In this document: piece by piece, positions 35,884 through 48,179 of the stretch
How positions within the stretch are numbered: the stretch's first letter is position 1
Layout: the number at the start of each line of letters is the position of its first letter
Origin: Phoronis australis
Taxonomy: Eukaryota > Phoronida > Phoronidae
DNA length: 64,000 nt
NCBI GenBank assembly: GCA_002633005.1
Contig: NMRA01001032.1
Span: forward strand, 1 to 64,000
Direction of reading: 5' to 3'
The notes under the pieces: model-generated
Database searches by the model: none
What the model was told of the DNA's origin: nothing
Seen by the model: the letters and a program-made list of their open reading frames with translations, nothing else
Program-made: the position numbers and the translations under genes

Positions 35884-35973
35884 CTAGCCAGGATCCCAAA
35901 GAACATCTTCCCTTCTACACTCAATATCACTGCTGAGTGTAGAAGGGAAGATATTCTTTGGGATCCTTGCTAG
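35884..35973. repeat. Near-perfect hairpin, 40-bp arms, 10-bp loop
   Basis: Arms 35884-35923 and 35934-35973 pair at 38 of 40 positions (e.g. TTCCCTTCTACACTCA against TGAGTGTAGAAGGGAA). The right arm reads into the reverse transcriptase frame that follows, so the left arm is an inverted copy of the element's own sequence. Confidence 0.92.
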
Positions 35974-37760
35974 GAGGATGACATCCTATCTCTTAGACAA
36001 CAAGTACATAGACGAATCTGTCAAGACGGGAGAAATTCCTGGCTTCTCAGGCTGTGTTGAACATACGAGTGTCTTGAGCCAGCTGATTAGGGAGGCCAAG
36101 TTGAAGAGGAAAGACCTGACATGTGTGTGGCCGGACTTAGCCAATGCCTACGGTTCCATACCCCACCAGCTGATCAACATAGCATTAGAGTACTATCACG
36201 TTCCGGAGCATATCAGTCGCATGTTAACAGATTATTTTCGAGGAATCCAGTTGAGGTATACTGCCATCACTACAGACTGGATCAAGCTGGAAAGAAGTAT
36301 AATAACTGGATGTACCATCTCTCCTATTCTGTTCATAATGGGGATGAATTTTCTGATAAAGGCCGGAAAAAGGGAATGTAGGGGTCTGGTATCGTGGTGC
36401 CTGTAATTAGTGCATTTATGGACGACTTGACAATAACTACAGTGACGCATGTGCAAGCTCGGTGATTTTGGCAGCACTAGATGGCGTTCCAACGTGGGCT
36501 CGTATGGAGTTTAAACCCAGGAAGTCGACACTTCTGATAATGAGAGGTGGGAAAGTGGTAAACAGATTTACCTTGACCATTCAAGGCGAAGAAATTTCAT
36601 CAATTGTTAACAACCCCATTATGTGCCTAGGTAAATGATACGGTGATCTCCTGTGCGACAAGAACAACATCAAGCAGATGGAGACCCAGGTGACGGAGTG
36701 GTTGAAGAGAATAGAGAAAAGCGGTCTTCCTGGCAAGTAAAAGGCGTGGATTTACCACCACGGGCTGTTACCTCGAGCAACGTGGGGTCTTATGCTGTAT
36801 GACATCCTGACATCGGCAGTAGAGTGCCTGGAGAGAACAGTAAGCAAGTGGCCGAGGTAGTGGTTGGTAGTCCCAAGAAGCTTCACACAGGTTGGTCTTT
36901 ATAGCAGAACGGCAGAGCTCCAGCTGCCTCTAGCGTCACTCAAAGAGGAGTTTAAAGCAGGAAAGTGCAGGCTAGTTCTCACATAACGCGACTCTAGAAA
37001 TCCAAAGCTGAGGGATGCTGGTGTCATGACGAGACCTGGGAGACGGTGGTCAGCAGACACATCTGTGAGCCAGGCGGAGAGTTTGTTACAGATCAGAGAT
37101 ATAATTGGCAACACCTGCGTAGGATGTCAGGGGTCGGGGACATCCCAGTTCCAACAGTGGGAGAAGGCGAGTGAGAGGCAGCGGAGGGAGATGGTCTAAG
37201 CTGAGGTGAGAACAGCAGAGGATGAAGCCCGTAAAGCCAAGGCATTCTAACTGAGCCAGCAGGGAGCATGGACCAGGTGGAATCTTTCAGAGAGGAAGAT
37301 ATCGTGGGCAGACGTGTGGAGGATGGAGCCGATGCGTGTCCAGTTTTTACTTCGCTCGGTTTACGATGTGTTACCATTGCCTGCAATCCTTGACTGCTGG
37401 GGCCTAGTGAATGACCCAGCCTGCCAGTTGTGTGGAAGAAGAGGTACATTGGCCCAAGTCTTATCAGGGTGCAAGATGGCACTTCAGCAGTGCCGATACA
37501 GATGGCGTCACGACCAAGTAGTGAAGACCCTTGCAGACATCATAGATGGAGAGCGTAAGACAAGAGCAACTCAGCCTAGGGCAAGCAGCCAGCACATAAA
37601 ATTCGTCAGGCCAGATGAGATACGGAAGAAGTCACGTCAGTAGCCTTGCATCCTGGATGGAGCAAGTTGGGAAATGAGAGTAGATCTGGGGAGAAAGCTT
37701 GTGTTCCCTAGTTTTGTGGAAGCATTACTGCGGCATGACGTCCTTCTGTGGTAGGATATT
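35974..37760 (+). mobile_element. Degenerate non-LTR-type reverse transcriptase element
   Basis: Reading forward across several stops: MTSYLLDNKYIDESVKTG, IPGFSGCVEHTSVLSQLI, WPDLANAYGSIPHQLI, SIITGCTISPILFIMGMNF, then FMDDLTITT near 36418 (catalytic Asp pair), EFKPRKS, and a C-terminal part with WTRWNLSERKISWADVW and CQLCGRRGTLAQVLSGC. These match, in order, one widespread animal reverse-transcriptase family. I cannot name its clade with confidence. At least eight stops or frame changes between 36400 and 37650. Weak continuation to about 38340. Confidence 0.78.
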
Positions 37761-39097
37761 CATCAATGTATAGTGATTATAGAGCTTACGTTGCCTTGGG
37801 AGGAAGGATGCGAAGAGGCCCATGGGAGGAATTGATCTTAGTGTAGCGAGCTGGCGGAGACATGCAGAGCTCGAGGCTGGCGAACTTGGTTGTTTCCTGT
37901 AGAGGTGGGATGTAGCGGATTCCCTGCAGGATCTGTATTGTGGTTGCTGGAGAAGCCTGGTGTGCGAGGGGGAAGGAAGAAAGCTGCAGTAAAGAAGACT
38001 GGTCGACACAGCTGAGAGGACATCTTGGTGGCTGTGGTAACGTCGGATTGATGGAAGTTGGAGGCCCCAGTGATGCACTGTGAGTTGGCCCCCACTGTGG
38101 ACCCAGCAGTGGAGACCGTTATCGTTTAGGGTCGAAACGAGTCAAGGAAGATGGATGCCATCTGACGACATCAAGCTACGCCTCCAATCAGTTAGTGTAC
38201 GGCGGGTAGAAGAGGATCATGGTTTAGCTGTTACGAAGAAGGGGCGACAAGACGTCAGACTGCATAGAAGCCTGACAACTACTAAGGCAGATAAAATCAC
38301 TGTAAGTACACACATCTACGCGCGCGGCACGTTGTGCTGAGTGGGGGAAGATCAGAAAGGGGTTTCCCTCCCGCCTAAGAAACCTTTGATTTTTGTCCTT
38401 GAAAGGAAGTACTTTCTTGATTTCTGCAGGATCAGCTTGCTAATTTTGCTTATCGATGTCTTTCGTTGAACGTAACACCCTAATTTCGTACCTTAACTGC
38501 TTTCCCGGCGTTCTTCCAATGCATGCAGTGCACAGGTAGATCGAAGGATAGCAATCTTCCATAGGCCCTTCCCCCCTTGGCTGCCGCAAGCAAAACGAAA
38601 CGGCAACAACGTGAGGAAATATTGAGTTCAGCAAGTAGGACCGGTAGCGGATGAGGGGGAACTCAGACCCCGAATCGCGGCGGAATCATGTTCCCGATTT
38701 TTTTTAGTGCACCGATAGATTTTCTGAACAGAAGGTCCACATACCCTACCCGGCAACTTTCGGGTAGCGCTTTGCCCAATTCCCCGAGGCAACATGTCGG
38801 CCCCCCCTTATGGTATCCTAGATCCGCCACTGTCTTCACAAATACTAGATCTGTTTACATCAGATCCGTCAGCTTCAAAAAAGCCGCTATTGTGCAGAGC
38901 TCGGCTGTTGCCCGACAGCTCGACAGCAGGTAACTTTTAGCACCCAGACAAAAGAGAGTTCAAACTTATTTGCCCGACTGGCATATTTAAATGAAAGTTC
39001 TGTTTAGGAATTTTATTCCCTTTGAACGTTAATTGAACAGTAACAGTTTAGTGACCTCCATTCTATCTCGTATATAAAACAGGCTTATAAAAACAGA

Positions 39098-39099
<2 letters not shown>

Positions 39100-39140
<41 letters not shown>

Positions 39141-39165
39141 ATATGTATATGTATATGTATATACA
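39100..39165 (+). repeat. (AT)n and (TATG)n microsatellite
   Basis: About 18 AT units followed by interrupted GTATAT units. Confidence 0.95.
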
Positions 39166-40080
39166 TAGATTATTACATGGCGAAGTCGTAATCCCCCGTA
39201 ATCTAGAAATCGAGTGGATTTTGGAAAATTATCGCTCGAGGGGCTCTAGATAAGGGGTAAATCGACTGAGAACATGTAATAATCTTTTTATACCACAAAC
39301 TGAACGGGGAACATTACAATGATTCGATCTGCCTTTCTCGACTCGCCTCGGCTTTTGTAACTACTTTCTATGTCAGAGGCCTGAGGTCGGAGGTCGTGAC
39401 CTTTCAAGGAACGCCGATTTTTTCTTGTTAAAATGATGTTTTTACTTAAAGCAAAATAAAAATTGAACCAAAATAGAACTAAATTGAATCTGTTAACAAT
39501 TTTTTTTCAAGCATCTACTCTAGTTTACTACACATCTTATCATGCTAAGCTTCCATTGTGAAAATATTGTCTGCTAAAGTAGGTTACCACTGCTTACTGA
39601 GTTTAATGTCCAAGTCAAAGCATCCCGACCACACGTTACTCGCATTCACATTGGAGATCGATGATTTACAAGTGAGAGAAAATAACTGATTAAATTTTAC
39701 TGAATTAAAGATGTCGTTTTCATTGCAATTTTGAGTCTCAGTTTTCATAGCGTATAAATGTCGGTGCAATGCCTTTTGCTGAACATGCTATTGTTGCGCG
39801 TGCTCATTTAAAGTCCTTCTTGCAAACTGCCCTTGTGGTTCCAGTATCCGAAAATACTTACTACATAAATTCTTATTTTCGACACCCTTTCTTTATATTC
39901 TTTTCGCCTTTCTTGCCAAAAGCGATTTTTAACAGTATTTGACCCTTCTCTCTGAGCGTATGATTACCGGTTGTCATCGGTTATTTCCGTACCCACATTT
40001 CCGGCTCATCAGTTCAGGAACTTGTCCTGAACGCCGCCATTTTTTCCTTGTAACTGAATGTGCTATGGCTTGCTCGAAAA

Positions 40081-40837
40081 NNNNNNNNNNNNNNNNNNNN
40101 NNNNNNNNNNNNNNNNNNNNNNNNNNNNNNNNNNNNNNNNNNNNNNNNNNNNNNNNNNNNNNNNNNNNNNNNNNNNNNNNNNNNNNNNNNNNNNNNNNNN
40201 NNNNNNNNNNNNNNNNNNNNNNNNNNNNNNNNNNNNNNNNNNNNNNNNNNNNNNNNNNNNNNNNNNNNNNNNNNNNNNNNNNNNNNNNNNNNNNNNNNNN
40301 NNNNNNNNNNNNNNNNNNNNNNNNNNNNNNNNNNNNNNNNNNNNNNNNNNNNNNNNNNNNNNNNNNNNNNNNNNNNNNNNNNNNNNNNNNNNNNNNNNNN
40401 NNNNNNNNNNNNNNNNNNNNNNNNNNNNNNNNNNNNNNNNNNNNNNNNNNNNNNNNNNNNNNNNNNNNNNNNNNNNNNNNNNNNNNNNNNNNNNNNNNNN
40501 NNNNNNNNNNNNNNNNNNNNNNNNNNNNNNNNNNNNNNNNNNNNNNNNNNNNNNNNNNNNNNNNNNNNNNNNNNNNNNNNNNNNNNNNNNNNNNNNNNNN
40601 NNNNNNNNNNNNNNNNNNNNNNNNNNNNNNNNNNNNNNNNNNNNNNNNNNNNNNNNNNNNNNNNNNNNNNNNNNNNNNNNNNNNNNNNNNNNNNNNNNNN
40701 NNNNNNNNNNNNNNNNNNNNNNNNNNNNNNNNNNNNNNNNNNNNNNNNNNNNNNNNNNNNNNNNNNNNNNNNNNNNNNNNNNNNNNNNNNNNNNNNNNNN
40801 NNNNNNNNNNNNNNNNNNNNNNNNNNNNNNNNNNNNN
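40081..40837. other. Assembly gap (757 N)
   Basis: Run of N; no sequence content. Open frames crossing it have no meaning. Confidence 1.
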
Positions 40838-41420
40838 CTAACCAGCCCGTAATTTCATGCAAGTGTCTGAAACTACCCTTGAATATATGCAGCATTTATC
40901 ATTTGACCATTTTACTTCGACAAAACAGCTTGCAACCGCATGCATTTACCGTTCGCCAGTGTTTGGTCTCGATCCGCACCGGGTCCGATAGGCTGCGGTC
41001 CCGAGTCTGGCAAAATAATTTCTGTCAAAATTTATTCGCCACATTTCTTCAGCAAATTGCATAAAATTGTCCGTAGTTCGATTTTATCAAAATTAAGGAG
41101 CACTGTCGATTTTTTTTATCCACGTTTGCTGGCTGGTAACAGTACAGGCACTGCTCCAGTCGCACTGACGGCGTTTTCACGGCCTGGGTTCCTAAATGAA
41201 TTGTACTTCCGGGTTCGCGGCAAGTTCAAAATGGCGGTGTTTCTTCGGGTGCGAATCGTGAGTGGCGCGTTCATTTAAACTGTTTTCGAATACGGATCGT
41301 GTATTAGTTATAGGGTAGGTACTTCTTGGATCCTTATAACATCTTCTAACCATGTAATAAGGGTTAACAACGCGTGACAGAAGGACTTTAAGAATTCTAT
41401 TTTCACGTTCGATGACGTCA

Positions 41421-41500
41421 GCGGCTGAGTGGTGTAGTGGTAAAGTCGGCAAATCGAAAGTTTTGACGCCCGGATTCGAACCCGGTCTCGGTTTCCCGCC
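41421..41500 (+). repeat. tRNA-like sequence, SINE candidate
   Basis: GTGGTGTAGTGGTAAAGTCG resembles a tRNA D-arm/A box and CGGATTCGAACCCGG a T-arm/B box, spaced about 45 bp as in a tRNA. The T-stem pairs at 4 of 5 positions and there is no proper acceptor stem, so a functional tRNA is unlikely. SINE tail not identified. Confidence 0.4.
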
Positions 41501-41998
41501 AAAATGTTATCTCACGGTTGTATCTGCCATTCGAGGCTAATATTGTGGTATAAATATACATATGCATAGATTAGAAGTTCCATAGTTAAACTACGTGAAG
41601 CCACGTTTCTCACGGGGTGACATTTTTGGGGTTGTATGTAGCTCTCTGTCAACCATACGCGTGGTTATACGCAGATAAGGGAATTTGGTGTATTAACCTT
41701 ATTGCAACATCGCATAAAAAGCGCACAATTATTAAACACTAACGCTGACTTTGACGTTGGCCGTTCTTGTTCCATACAACCTGCTTTCTATGAATACTTG
41801 TTCAAATCTCTCACTGTGTTTTTTAATGAAATAGGGGGACGTTTTGTACTGAGAATGAATGTTTTCAAACAGACACAAAAATGATATCACGGTGGGTATC
41901 CTCACGTTACGATTTAAGTGGCAAACAGAAGCTCACAGCCTCAATTCAGTTTTTCGTAGCGAACTACAGAAGGGCCTAGTTATGTTACAAACAATACC

Positions 41999-42909
41999 GG
42001 ATTGTTCTAAGACACCCACGACCCCTCGACCCACGAACTTATCGACCCACGAACCCCTCGACCAACGACCCCATCTACCCACGAGCCACTACCTTCATCC
42101 CCTCGACCCACGGCCCACAACCCCCTCAACCCAGACTACACAAGCTCGAATCGATCTGAACATGGAACAAGCGCTGACTTGCAGGACCAACGACGAGTCT
42201 GGACGTGAGCTCGGGTGGCTTTTCCCTATTGTTTGCAATAAGAGAGTCAATTCCGGAATTTTGAAGACCAAAAACAGAAAAAATGACCAAATCAAATCAA
42301 AGACCTACCGGCGATACAAATGTCGCTCCCGGCAAATTGAAATCGTCTCGTCTACTCTTCAATGAATGGCAGATTCAACCTTTTTGGGAGAGTGCGAGGA
42401 ACTGATGGATATGTGATCTCTTCAGTTAATACAGTTTGAAAAAACAAACTGTCAATTAAAAATATTTCAACTTTACTTGGTGTATCTTTTAAACGAGAAT
42501 GCAACAAAACGCAAATAATAAAAGTTTGAAATTATGTACATTCACGTCAGCGTACTCTCTCCCTAAGTTTAGTAGAACAGGGCCATTGGTATCCGGTAGT
42601 GGAACTAGTTTCGTGACAAAGATAGCACGCTCACAATTCGCTATTTCATATCATGTTCTTACGCTACTTTCTGTTTTTAAACACCGGATTTGAGCCAGAG
42701 CAGATTCGCCTTTAAGCAAATCTCATGGGAAAGTCATTCAGCGAAGTAAATATGATTAAGCAATGTGCAAAAAGCGCAAAGATACATCTATTGCTACAGA
42801 TCGTGGGTCGAGGGGGTTCTGGGTCATGGGTCGTGGGGGTTGTGGGTCGAGGGGGTATTGGGTCGCGGAAGTCGTGGGGTGTGAGGGTCGAGGGGTTTTA
42901 GAACAATCC
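41999..42909. mobile_element. Foldback element with GGTCGAGGGG minisatellite arms and 8-bp target duplication
   Basis: Ends are inverted: GGATTGTTCTAAGAC on the left, complement of TTTTAGAACAATCC on the right. Just inside each end is a variable array of CACCCACGACCCCTCGAC units (42008-42125) and its complement GGGTCGAGGGGG (42800-42895). AACAATAC occurs at 41990-41997 and 42910-42917, consistent with an 8-bp target duplication (hAT-like). The interior shows no recognisable transposase. Confidence 0.62.
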
Positions 42910-43477
42910 AACAATACTGACCTTGCCGATAGCTCCGAAATAATTAATTGAGGTTGGCAACCTCTTCGTTTCCAAGAAAGGACTACTCTGCATCCGATGG
43001 TGTCAAGATTTTCTCGAGATATTGTAAGGGTTGAACCAAGGAACCGTTTTCAAATTCTTTTGAAACAGCACTCGCTGTAGAAATATTAATAGTAATACTA
43101 ATTATAATGATAATGATTAGCCAAATTCAAGCCATGTCAGTCCGGAAGGTTTCAAGAGGTATACGAATGGTATTGCCCAAAAGGATGTTTTCTCACAACA
43201 AAAATGCTCCCCAAAAGGTGCCATTTTCCGACGAAATACTATCTAAAAGGGCGCCTTTTCTGAATTTCTGGAACATATCTGGGCAAAAATGTGAATTTTG
43301 TACCCAAAATTACACTCTAAATGAGTCACTTTTTGTCGGAGCTCACTCTCTAAATGGGTATGTATCCAAATTTTCAAGCGGCACCCCTCGCCCAAAAATA
43401 CTCGCGTACCCCCGGCCGTGTCAAACACCACTTGTTCGTGATTTTTGTCATTTACTTTGTGATATGATGTTGGATCC

Positions 43478-43647
43478 ATAAAATGTAACTATGGCACATT
43501 TCTCGCATGCACATTCGATATAAAATGTAACAATTACGTAAAATGAAAGAGCTTGTTACAATTTAGGAGAGGCTTACCAACGTAAAATGTAAGAATGACG
43601 TAAAATGTAAGAGTTGTTACATTTTACGAAATTGTTACATTTTACGC
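43478..43647. repeat. Cluster of TAAAATGTAA motifs in both orientations
   Basis: TAAAATGTAA or close variants occur at least five times, and the complement TTACATTTTACG twice at 43618-43647, so the cluster can fold on itself. Some copies are joined by ACGTAAAATG. Possibly a decayed foldback element. Confidence 0.6.
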
Positions 43648-45750
43648 CGTATCAACGCACCTCCGCCGGTCGTTAGCTACATGTTGATATAGGTTTTGCA
43701 ACGAGCTGTGTGAAATTTCGGGTCGAAGTTCAACAGAGTGTAGCCAGCCAGCTAGCTGCATGAAAGCTATCGTCAAAATACATTATATATTTAGTGTACA
43801 GCTTAGCACCAAGGCTACACACAGTGGTACCTAACTGTATTTTAATATTTGTCTGCATGCAGCTAGCTGGCAGTCTAGTTACGACGATGCTTTACCCGAG
43901 AACCAGTTATCCTCGAACGCGTTTTGACTTGACTAAAACGTCAAATTTGAAAAAAAGTTTTAAAATTAACGCAATGGATAAAATTGCATTTCTTTAGCAC
44001 ACAAATATGCGATGTGGTTGGTTTTTAATTTTAAATGTTGTTGTAGTCTTAGGGCCAGAGAGTACTGGCGCTCCATTTTCCTGTTCCTGGAAAAGGCGTA
44101 TGATTTCATCATGTTTACTCTGTTCGCTGTTTATATCGCCTGAACAACTCGATGTCGGACACTGTTGTTATCGTTGATGACTGTGCTGGTACATGTAAGC
44201 CCGTACAGGAGTGCAAAAGAGACAAAAATAACAGTTTGTAGTTATCCGCTGTACGTAAATTGTTCAAGTTGGACTCGAACAGTAATGAAGTATAATGCCA
44301 AGAGCGGGAGTTTTTGGTTAGGTCTTCTTTCAATTATTTAAATGTTATCACAATGGAGTGGGGGCGGTCATGTTTAGTCTCCGGCGGTCCTGTTTTGTGG
44401 TGGGGCGGTCATGTTTTTAAGTGCGTAAGTTCCCTTGATCCGCGTAAGTCATGTTTTGTGACGAGTCGGTCCGATTTGGACGACCGATGGGAATGTTTGG
44501 GGTCCGACGGTCATGTTGTTTCTCACCCGCGAGCTGCTCATCCCTGGAGCATTACTACGGACATGGTGACTTACGAAAAACGCTTTACGTAACTTCGAGT
44601 TAGTCACTGATTGATTGGAGCACAATGTAAATGCAGCTTTTGTAAATAATAACCATCACAGGTTTTTATTTCTGCGCGCATCGCCTATACATGACCTTGT
44701 AAATGTGGCGGGACGGGCTGTTCTTCGTCATGAGTCACTATTCAAATTCTGATGACCATGTGAGGTCTACTTTAAGCTATTATTGATCGACAAATGCCCA
44801 TGCGGGTTCTCTAAAGACCTCGTGCTTCGAGTCAGTCTTTAATCGGAGTTCGCGAAGTGTGGCTGCATCGTTGATAGACATTCAATATTTGATTAAACTG
44901 CAGTCGCTGGTCTTATTTACTTGAATTGCGAACTCGTGACATAAATATATTACTTAACTATTTATTTATCTATTCATGTTATACTCTACGTACTCTACCT
45001 CCAAATTTGTTCTTTATTAACCTTCAGACTTTATAATGTACTGTGGATTTAGTCTACTTTGTTTAGCACACTGTTGTACTACTTATCTTGGTAAGAGAAA
45101 CATCCCGATGGACTTATGTTGCCTGCTTTATATTCACTGACGTAAAATGACGCTCATGTATCTTGTATCTTGTATCTTGTAGTCAAGCTTCTCCAGAGAC
45201 CAAAGGTGCAAGTTTAGTTACGTAACTTTTTGTCACATATTGATTCGCTCCTGCATGGTAAATATTTTGTAGCCTATTTCATAAAGGTGGTTTAAATATT
45301 AACCTAATCTGTACAAAGATAAGAACCCATTACCTGGTGATCCGTACTTTTAGAACAGCTGTCTAGCCAAACCTGGTCTAAACCAGTGTTTATTCCACCA
45401 CCGAGATCTGAACTCCTTAGACCTGCGTTTTAATATAAGGTGTTACAGGTTTAACTTGATATCTGGTTAACGTGCCCGATAAATATGAACTCTAACGTGT
45501 AGTGGTAATTAATTTAACTAGGTAACACGGATTCAATCAAAATTCCCTGCAAAGGTGTCTTAAGTAACAAAGTAAGCGAATGACTAGTGACTTTTTCAAC
45601 GAAAAAATGGAATGAAAACTGTCTGTTTCAAGGGTTTGTCGAGTTAGCCGATTTTTTGGTTTCTGTCAAACGACTTTGTTTGAGCTTAGTGTGGTAGAGT
45701 GAAGTTTCTACGGTGACCCATAGATGACATTGCGTGTTTTTTGCTTTTCT

Positions 45751-45912
45751 CAGGATCTCGTTATCCCGACTTAATTATCTTGGGATCTCGAGATCCCGAC
45801 TTAATGATCTCGGTGTATCGAGATCCCGATTAAATTATCTCGGCATTTCGAGATCCCGACTTAATTATTTCGGAATCTTGAAAACCCGACTTAATTATCT
45901 CGGGATCTTGAG
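45751..45912 (+). repeat. 30-bp minisatellite, five and a half units
   Basis: Exact 30-bp spacing at 45751, 45781, 45811, 45841 and 45871, with the core TCTCGAGATCCCGACTTAAT; the sixth unit breaks off at 45912. Each unit contains the palindrome ATCTCGAGAT or a variant. Confidence 0.92.
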
Positions 45913-48179
45913 CATGGTGCTTCCCTGGCCTCGATATTTTTCGTTCTGTGAAACCAAGCACATCATCAATGTCTGAACAACTGTTACTACACGCAAGACC
46001 TAGTCTCGGCAGCAAAAGCCGAAGGTGCCTAACGCTAATAATGTAACGCTAATAATGATACCAACAAGATACCCGAGCATGTCCACAGTTTCTGTTTGCG
46101 AAAACCCTAAGTTGGAAGATCTCAAACAGCTTCACCTCTATCCAAGTTGAAATATTCTTGGTAACAGAAATCAAGGCCTATCATGTTAGAGGCCTAATTC
46201 TGTAATTTTTGTTCTTCAGCCAGCAAAACTAGTAGTTCTGCAGTATTTCGCGGAAAGAGTATCTTTAAAATCACCCCATTAACATCAGAAACGTAAATCT
46301 GTTGTGGCGTGATAACTCAAAGTCCTGCCCATTCCGCATGCTATCTGGCCTGTTGACAGATGGAGGTGCTAGATATAAGCGATGTCTGATGTTTTGTTGA
46401 TGTGATGCGTCTTGATAAGTCTACATGTATTATAAATTGCAGATGGTCTTGATCACTAGTCATGATGATTATGTTGGAGTCATCGAAACATGTTGAAGCT
46501 GAAAAATCTCGTTGTTTTTATTAATAATGTCACTTACTTTTCTTTGTTGAGGGCATAAGCGTTATACTTAAGTTTCACACCAGATAGGGTCGTACGTATT
46601 TTCACAAACGTTGAAAGTTGAGTCATCTATCTTGTTACTTAAAATATAGAAATGTTATCAGTGCAACTATATTTCATAAAGTGACATGCCCATCACTATG
46701 TCATGGCTCAGAAATATGAGGTTTTAAGGAGTACGTTTGAAAAGGAAAGGTGCATTTACGTAAAACTATTCTTGGAATACAGTATAAGTAGGAATCACCA
46801 GCTTTAATTCTATACAGTTTTGCTCGAGTGGTACTCAATTTTTTTCGGTAGGGATGCCGCTGAAAAAGTAGCCTACCTTCGCAACCTTTATTTTCTTGTA
46901 CAGAATTCCTACATTGTCTTTTCTTTTAACAGCTGTCACTAATCTTTTAGCAATTTTTAAACTGTTCCCATAAAATTTTCATGTCCCCTCGTGGGTTTCT
47001 GAGTTGTTATCCTTGTCCAACTGAGGCTGAACGCCTTCTGGAACATGTGTTTTTTGCTGTACCGTTTTTACTTGGCGGAATTTTTCGAATTCCGACAAGT
47101 ATGTTGGTCTGCCGTCAAGTTTTTTTTTGTTCGATCCGCACAAAATTCGCCTACGACGTGTAAATCTGGAAGTCCTAGAAGCCTGTTGTTTTTTGTCATG
47201 GTCAGATTCAAAATGGCGGACGTGATGGCCATTTTGTTTCCGGTTTCAAATTCAAATGCTCATTGAGGCCGCATTTTTCAAGGTACAGAGCTGAAACTTG
47301 GAGCGATTATTACCAGACACAAGTTCTACAACTGCGCGGTAAATGGTTAACTTCCGGTTGAAGATGACGGAAATATTGGCTATGGCGCATGCGCACCTCA
47401 ATATCTGGGCGAAAACATTTTCTCCTGTAGAGGGCGCATTGGTGAACCAATCATTTTCAATCTCGTCACCTGTTTCGTTTGATTGGCTACTATAAAAATA
47501 ATTTAACCGGATGTTACTTTCAAGATGGCGGCTCTGGCGCATTTTCACCCATTTTTGATCGTTCTGCGGTCGCATTTTTAACGGAAAAGCAAATGACGTG
47601 AATTTTTGCTTGTGGATTTCTTCAATTTTGCAAATTTAAAGCTCTCCGATAACTTTTCTCTCGGACTTGCCGTTTTCGAGTTATTTGACTTTGAATTTCA
47701 AAAAAACCCGAAAAAATTCATTTTTTTCGAAAATTTACGGAATCGTGCGTTGCTATCAATTAAGATAGAGTTTTGAACGGGCTTTCAGATGATGTTTTCC
47801 AGTTTTGGCTAGGACGTCTACTTTTCAAATTATTCGAGATTTTCTGATTTCGCTGTTCCTTTGTTGAGCGCTCTTGCTGCATTGAAGTTGGTTCAGCTTC
47901 TATTGAACAAGACTGCAGCCTATTTCTTAGTAATTTCTTCGCTAGTCACATGAATGTTATCGTGTTGTTCATTATCGCCGCCTTCATCGTCATCATCGTC
48001 GTCGTCCTCCTCCTCCCTATTATCGTCTTTTCGCTTAAATTCGCCAAGTGTCGAGCGCCCTCGTTTGTTATTTTTTTCCTTCACCTAAGGACCGCCTTAA
48101 CTGTCACGGGACCCGGAGTTCTGGAACACCATGGTTTTGGGACCGTGAGTGTAATTGATCTTACAAATATGGGTCGATT

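Larger units (their letters stand above)
37761..41420. other. Intergenic around the N gap, nothing coding
   Basis: Possible frayed end of the retroelement to about 38340, the 38640-38697 repeat, the AT microsatellite, and a short 13-bp inverted repeat AGATTATTACATG at about 39168 with its complement near 39276. No gene seen on either side of the gap. Confidence 0.5.
42910..48179. other. Intergenic before copy 2, no supported gene
   Basis: Contains the two small repeats listed separately and a run of TATCTTGT units near 45160. Open frames here are short and without recognisable motifs. Confidence 0.55.

Noticed and set aside
40081-40837. Long open frames on both strands across this interval
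   Set aside because: They consist almost wholly of N; not coding evidence.
41421-41500. A functional tRNA gene
   Set aside because: No acceptor stem and an imperfect T-stem; kept only as a SINE candidate.
43243-43481. Overlapping frames of 78 and 124 codons
   Set aside because: No recognisable motif, no splice context and low-complexity neighbours; most likely chance frames.
45734-45976. An 80-codon frame with repeated SRLNYLGI units
   Set aside because: Translation of the 30-bp minisatellite; no start context or homologue recognised.
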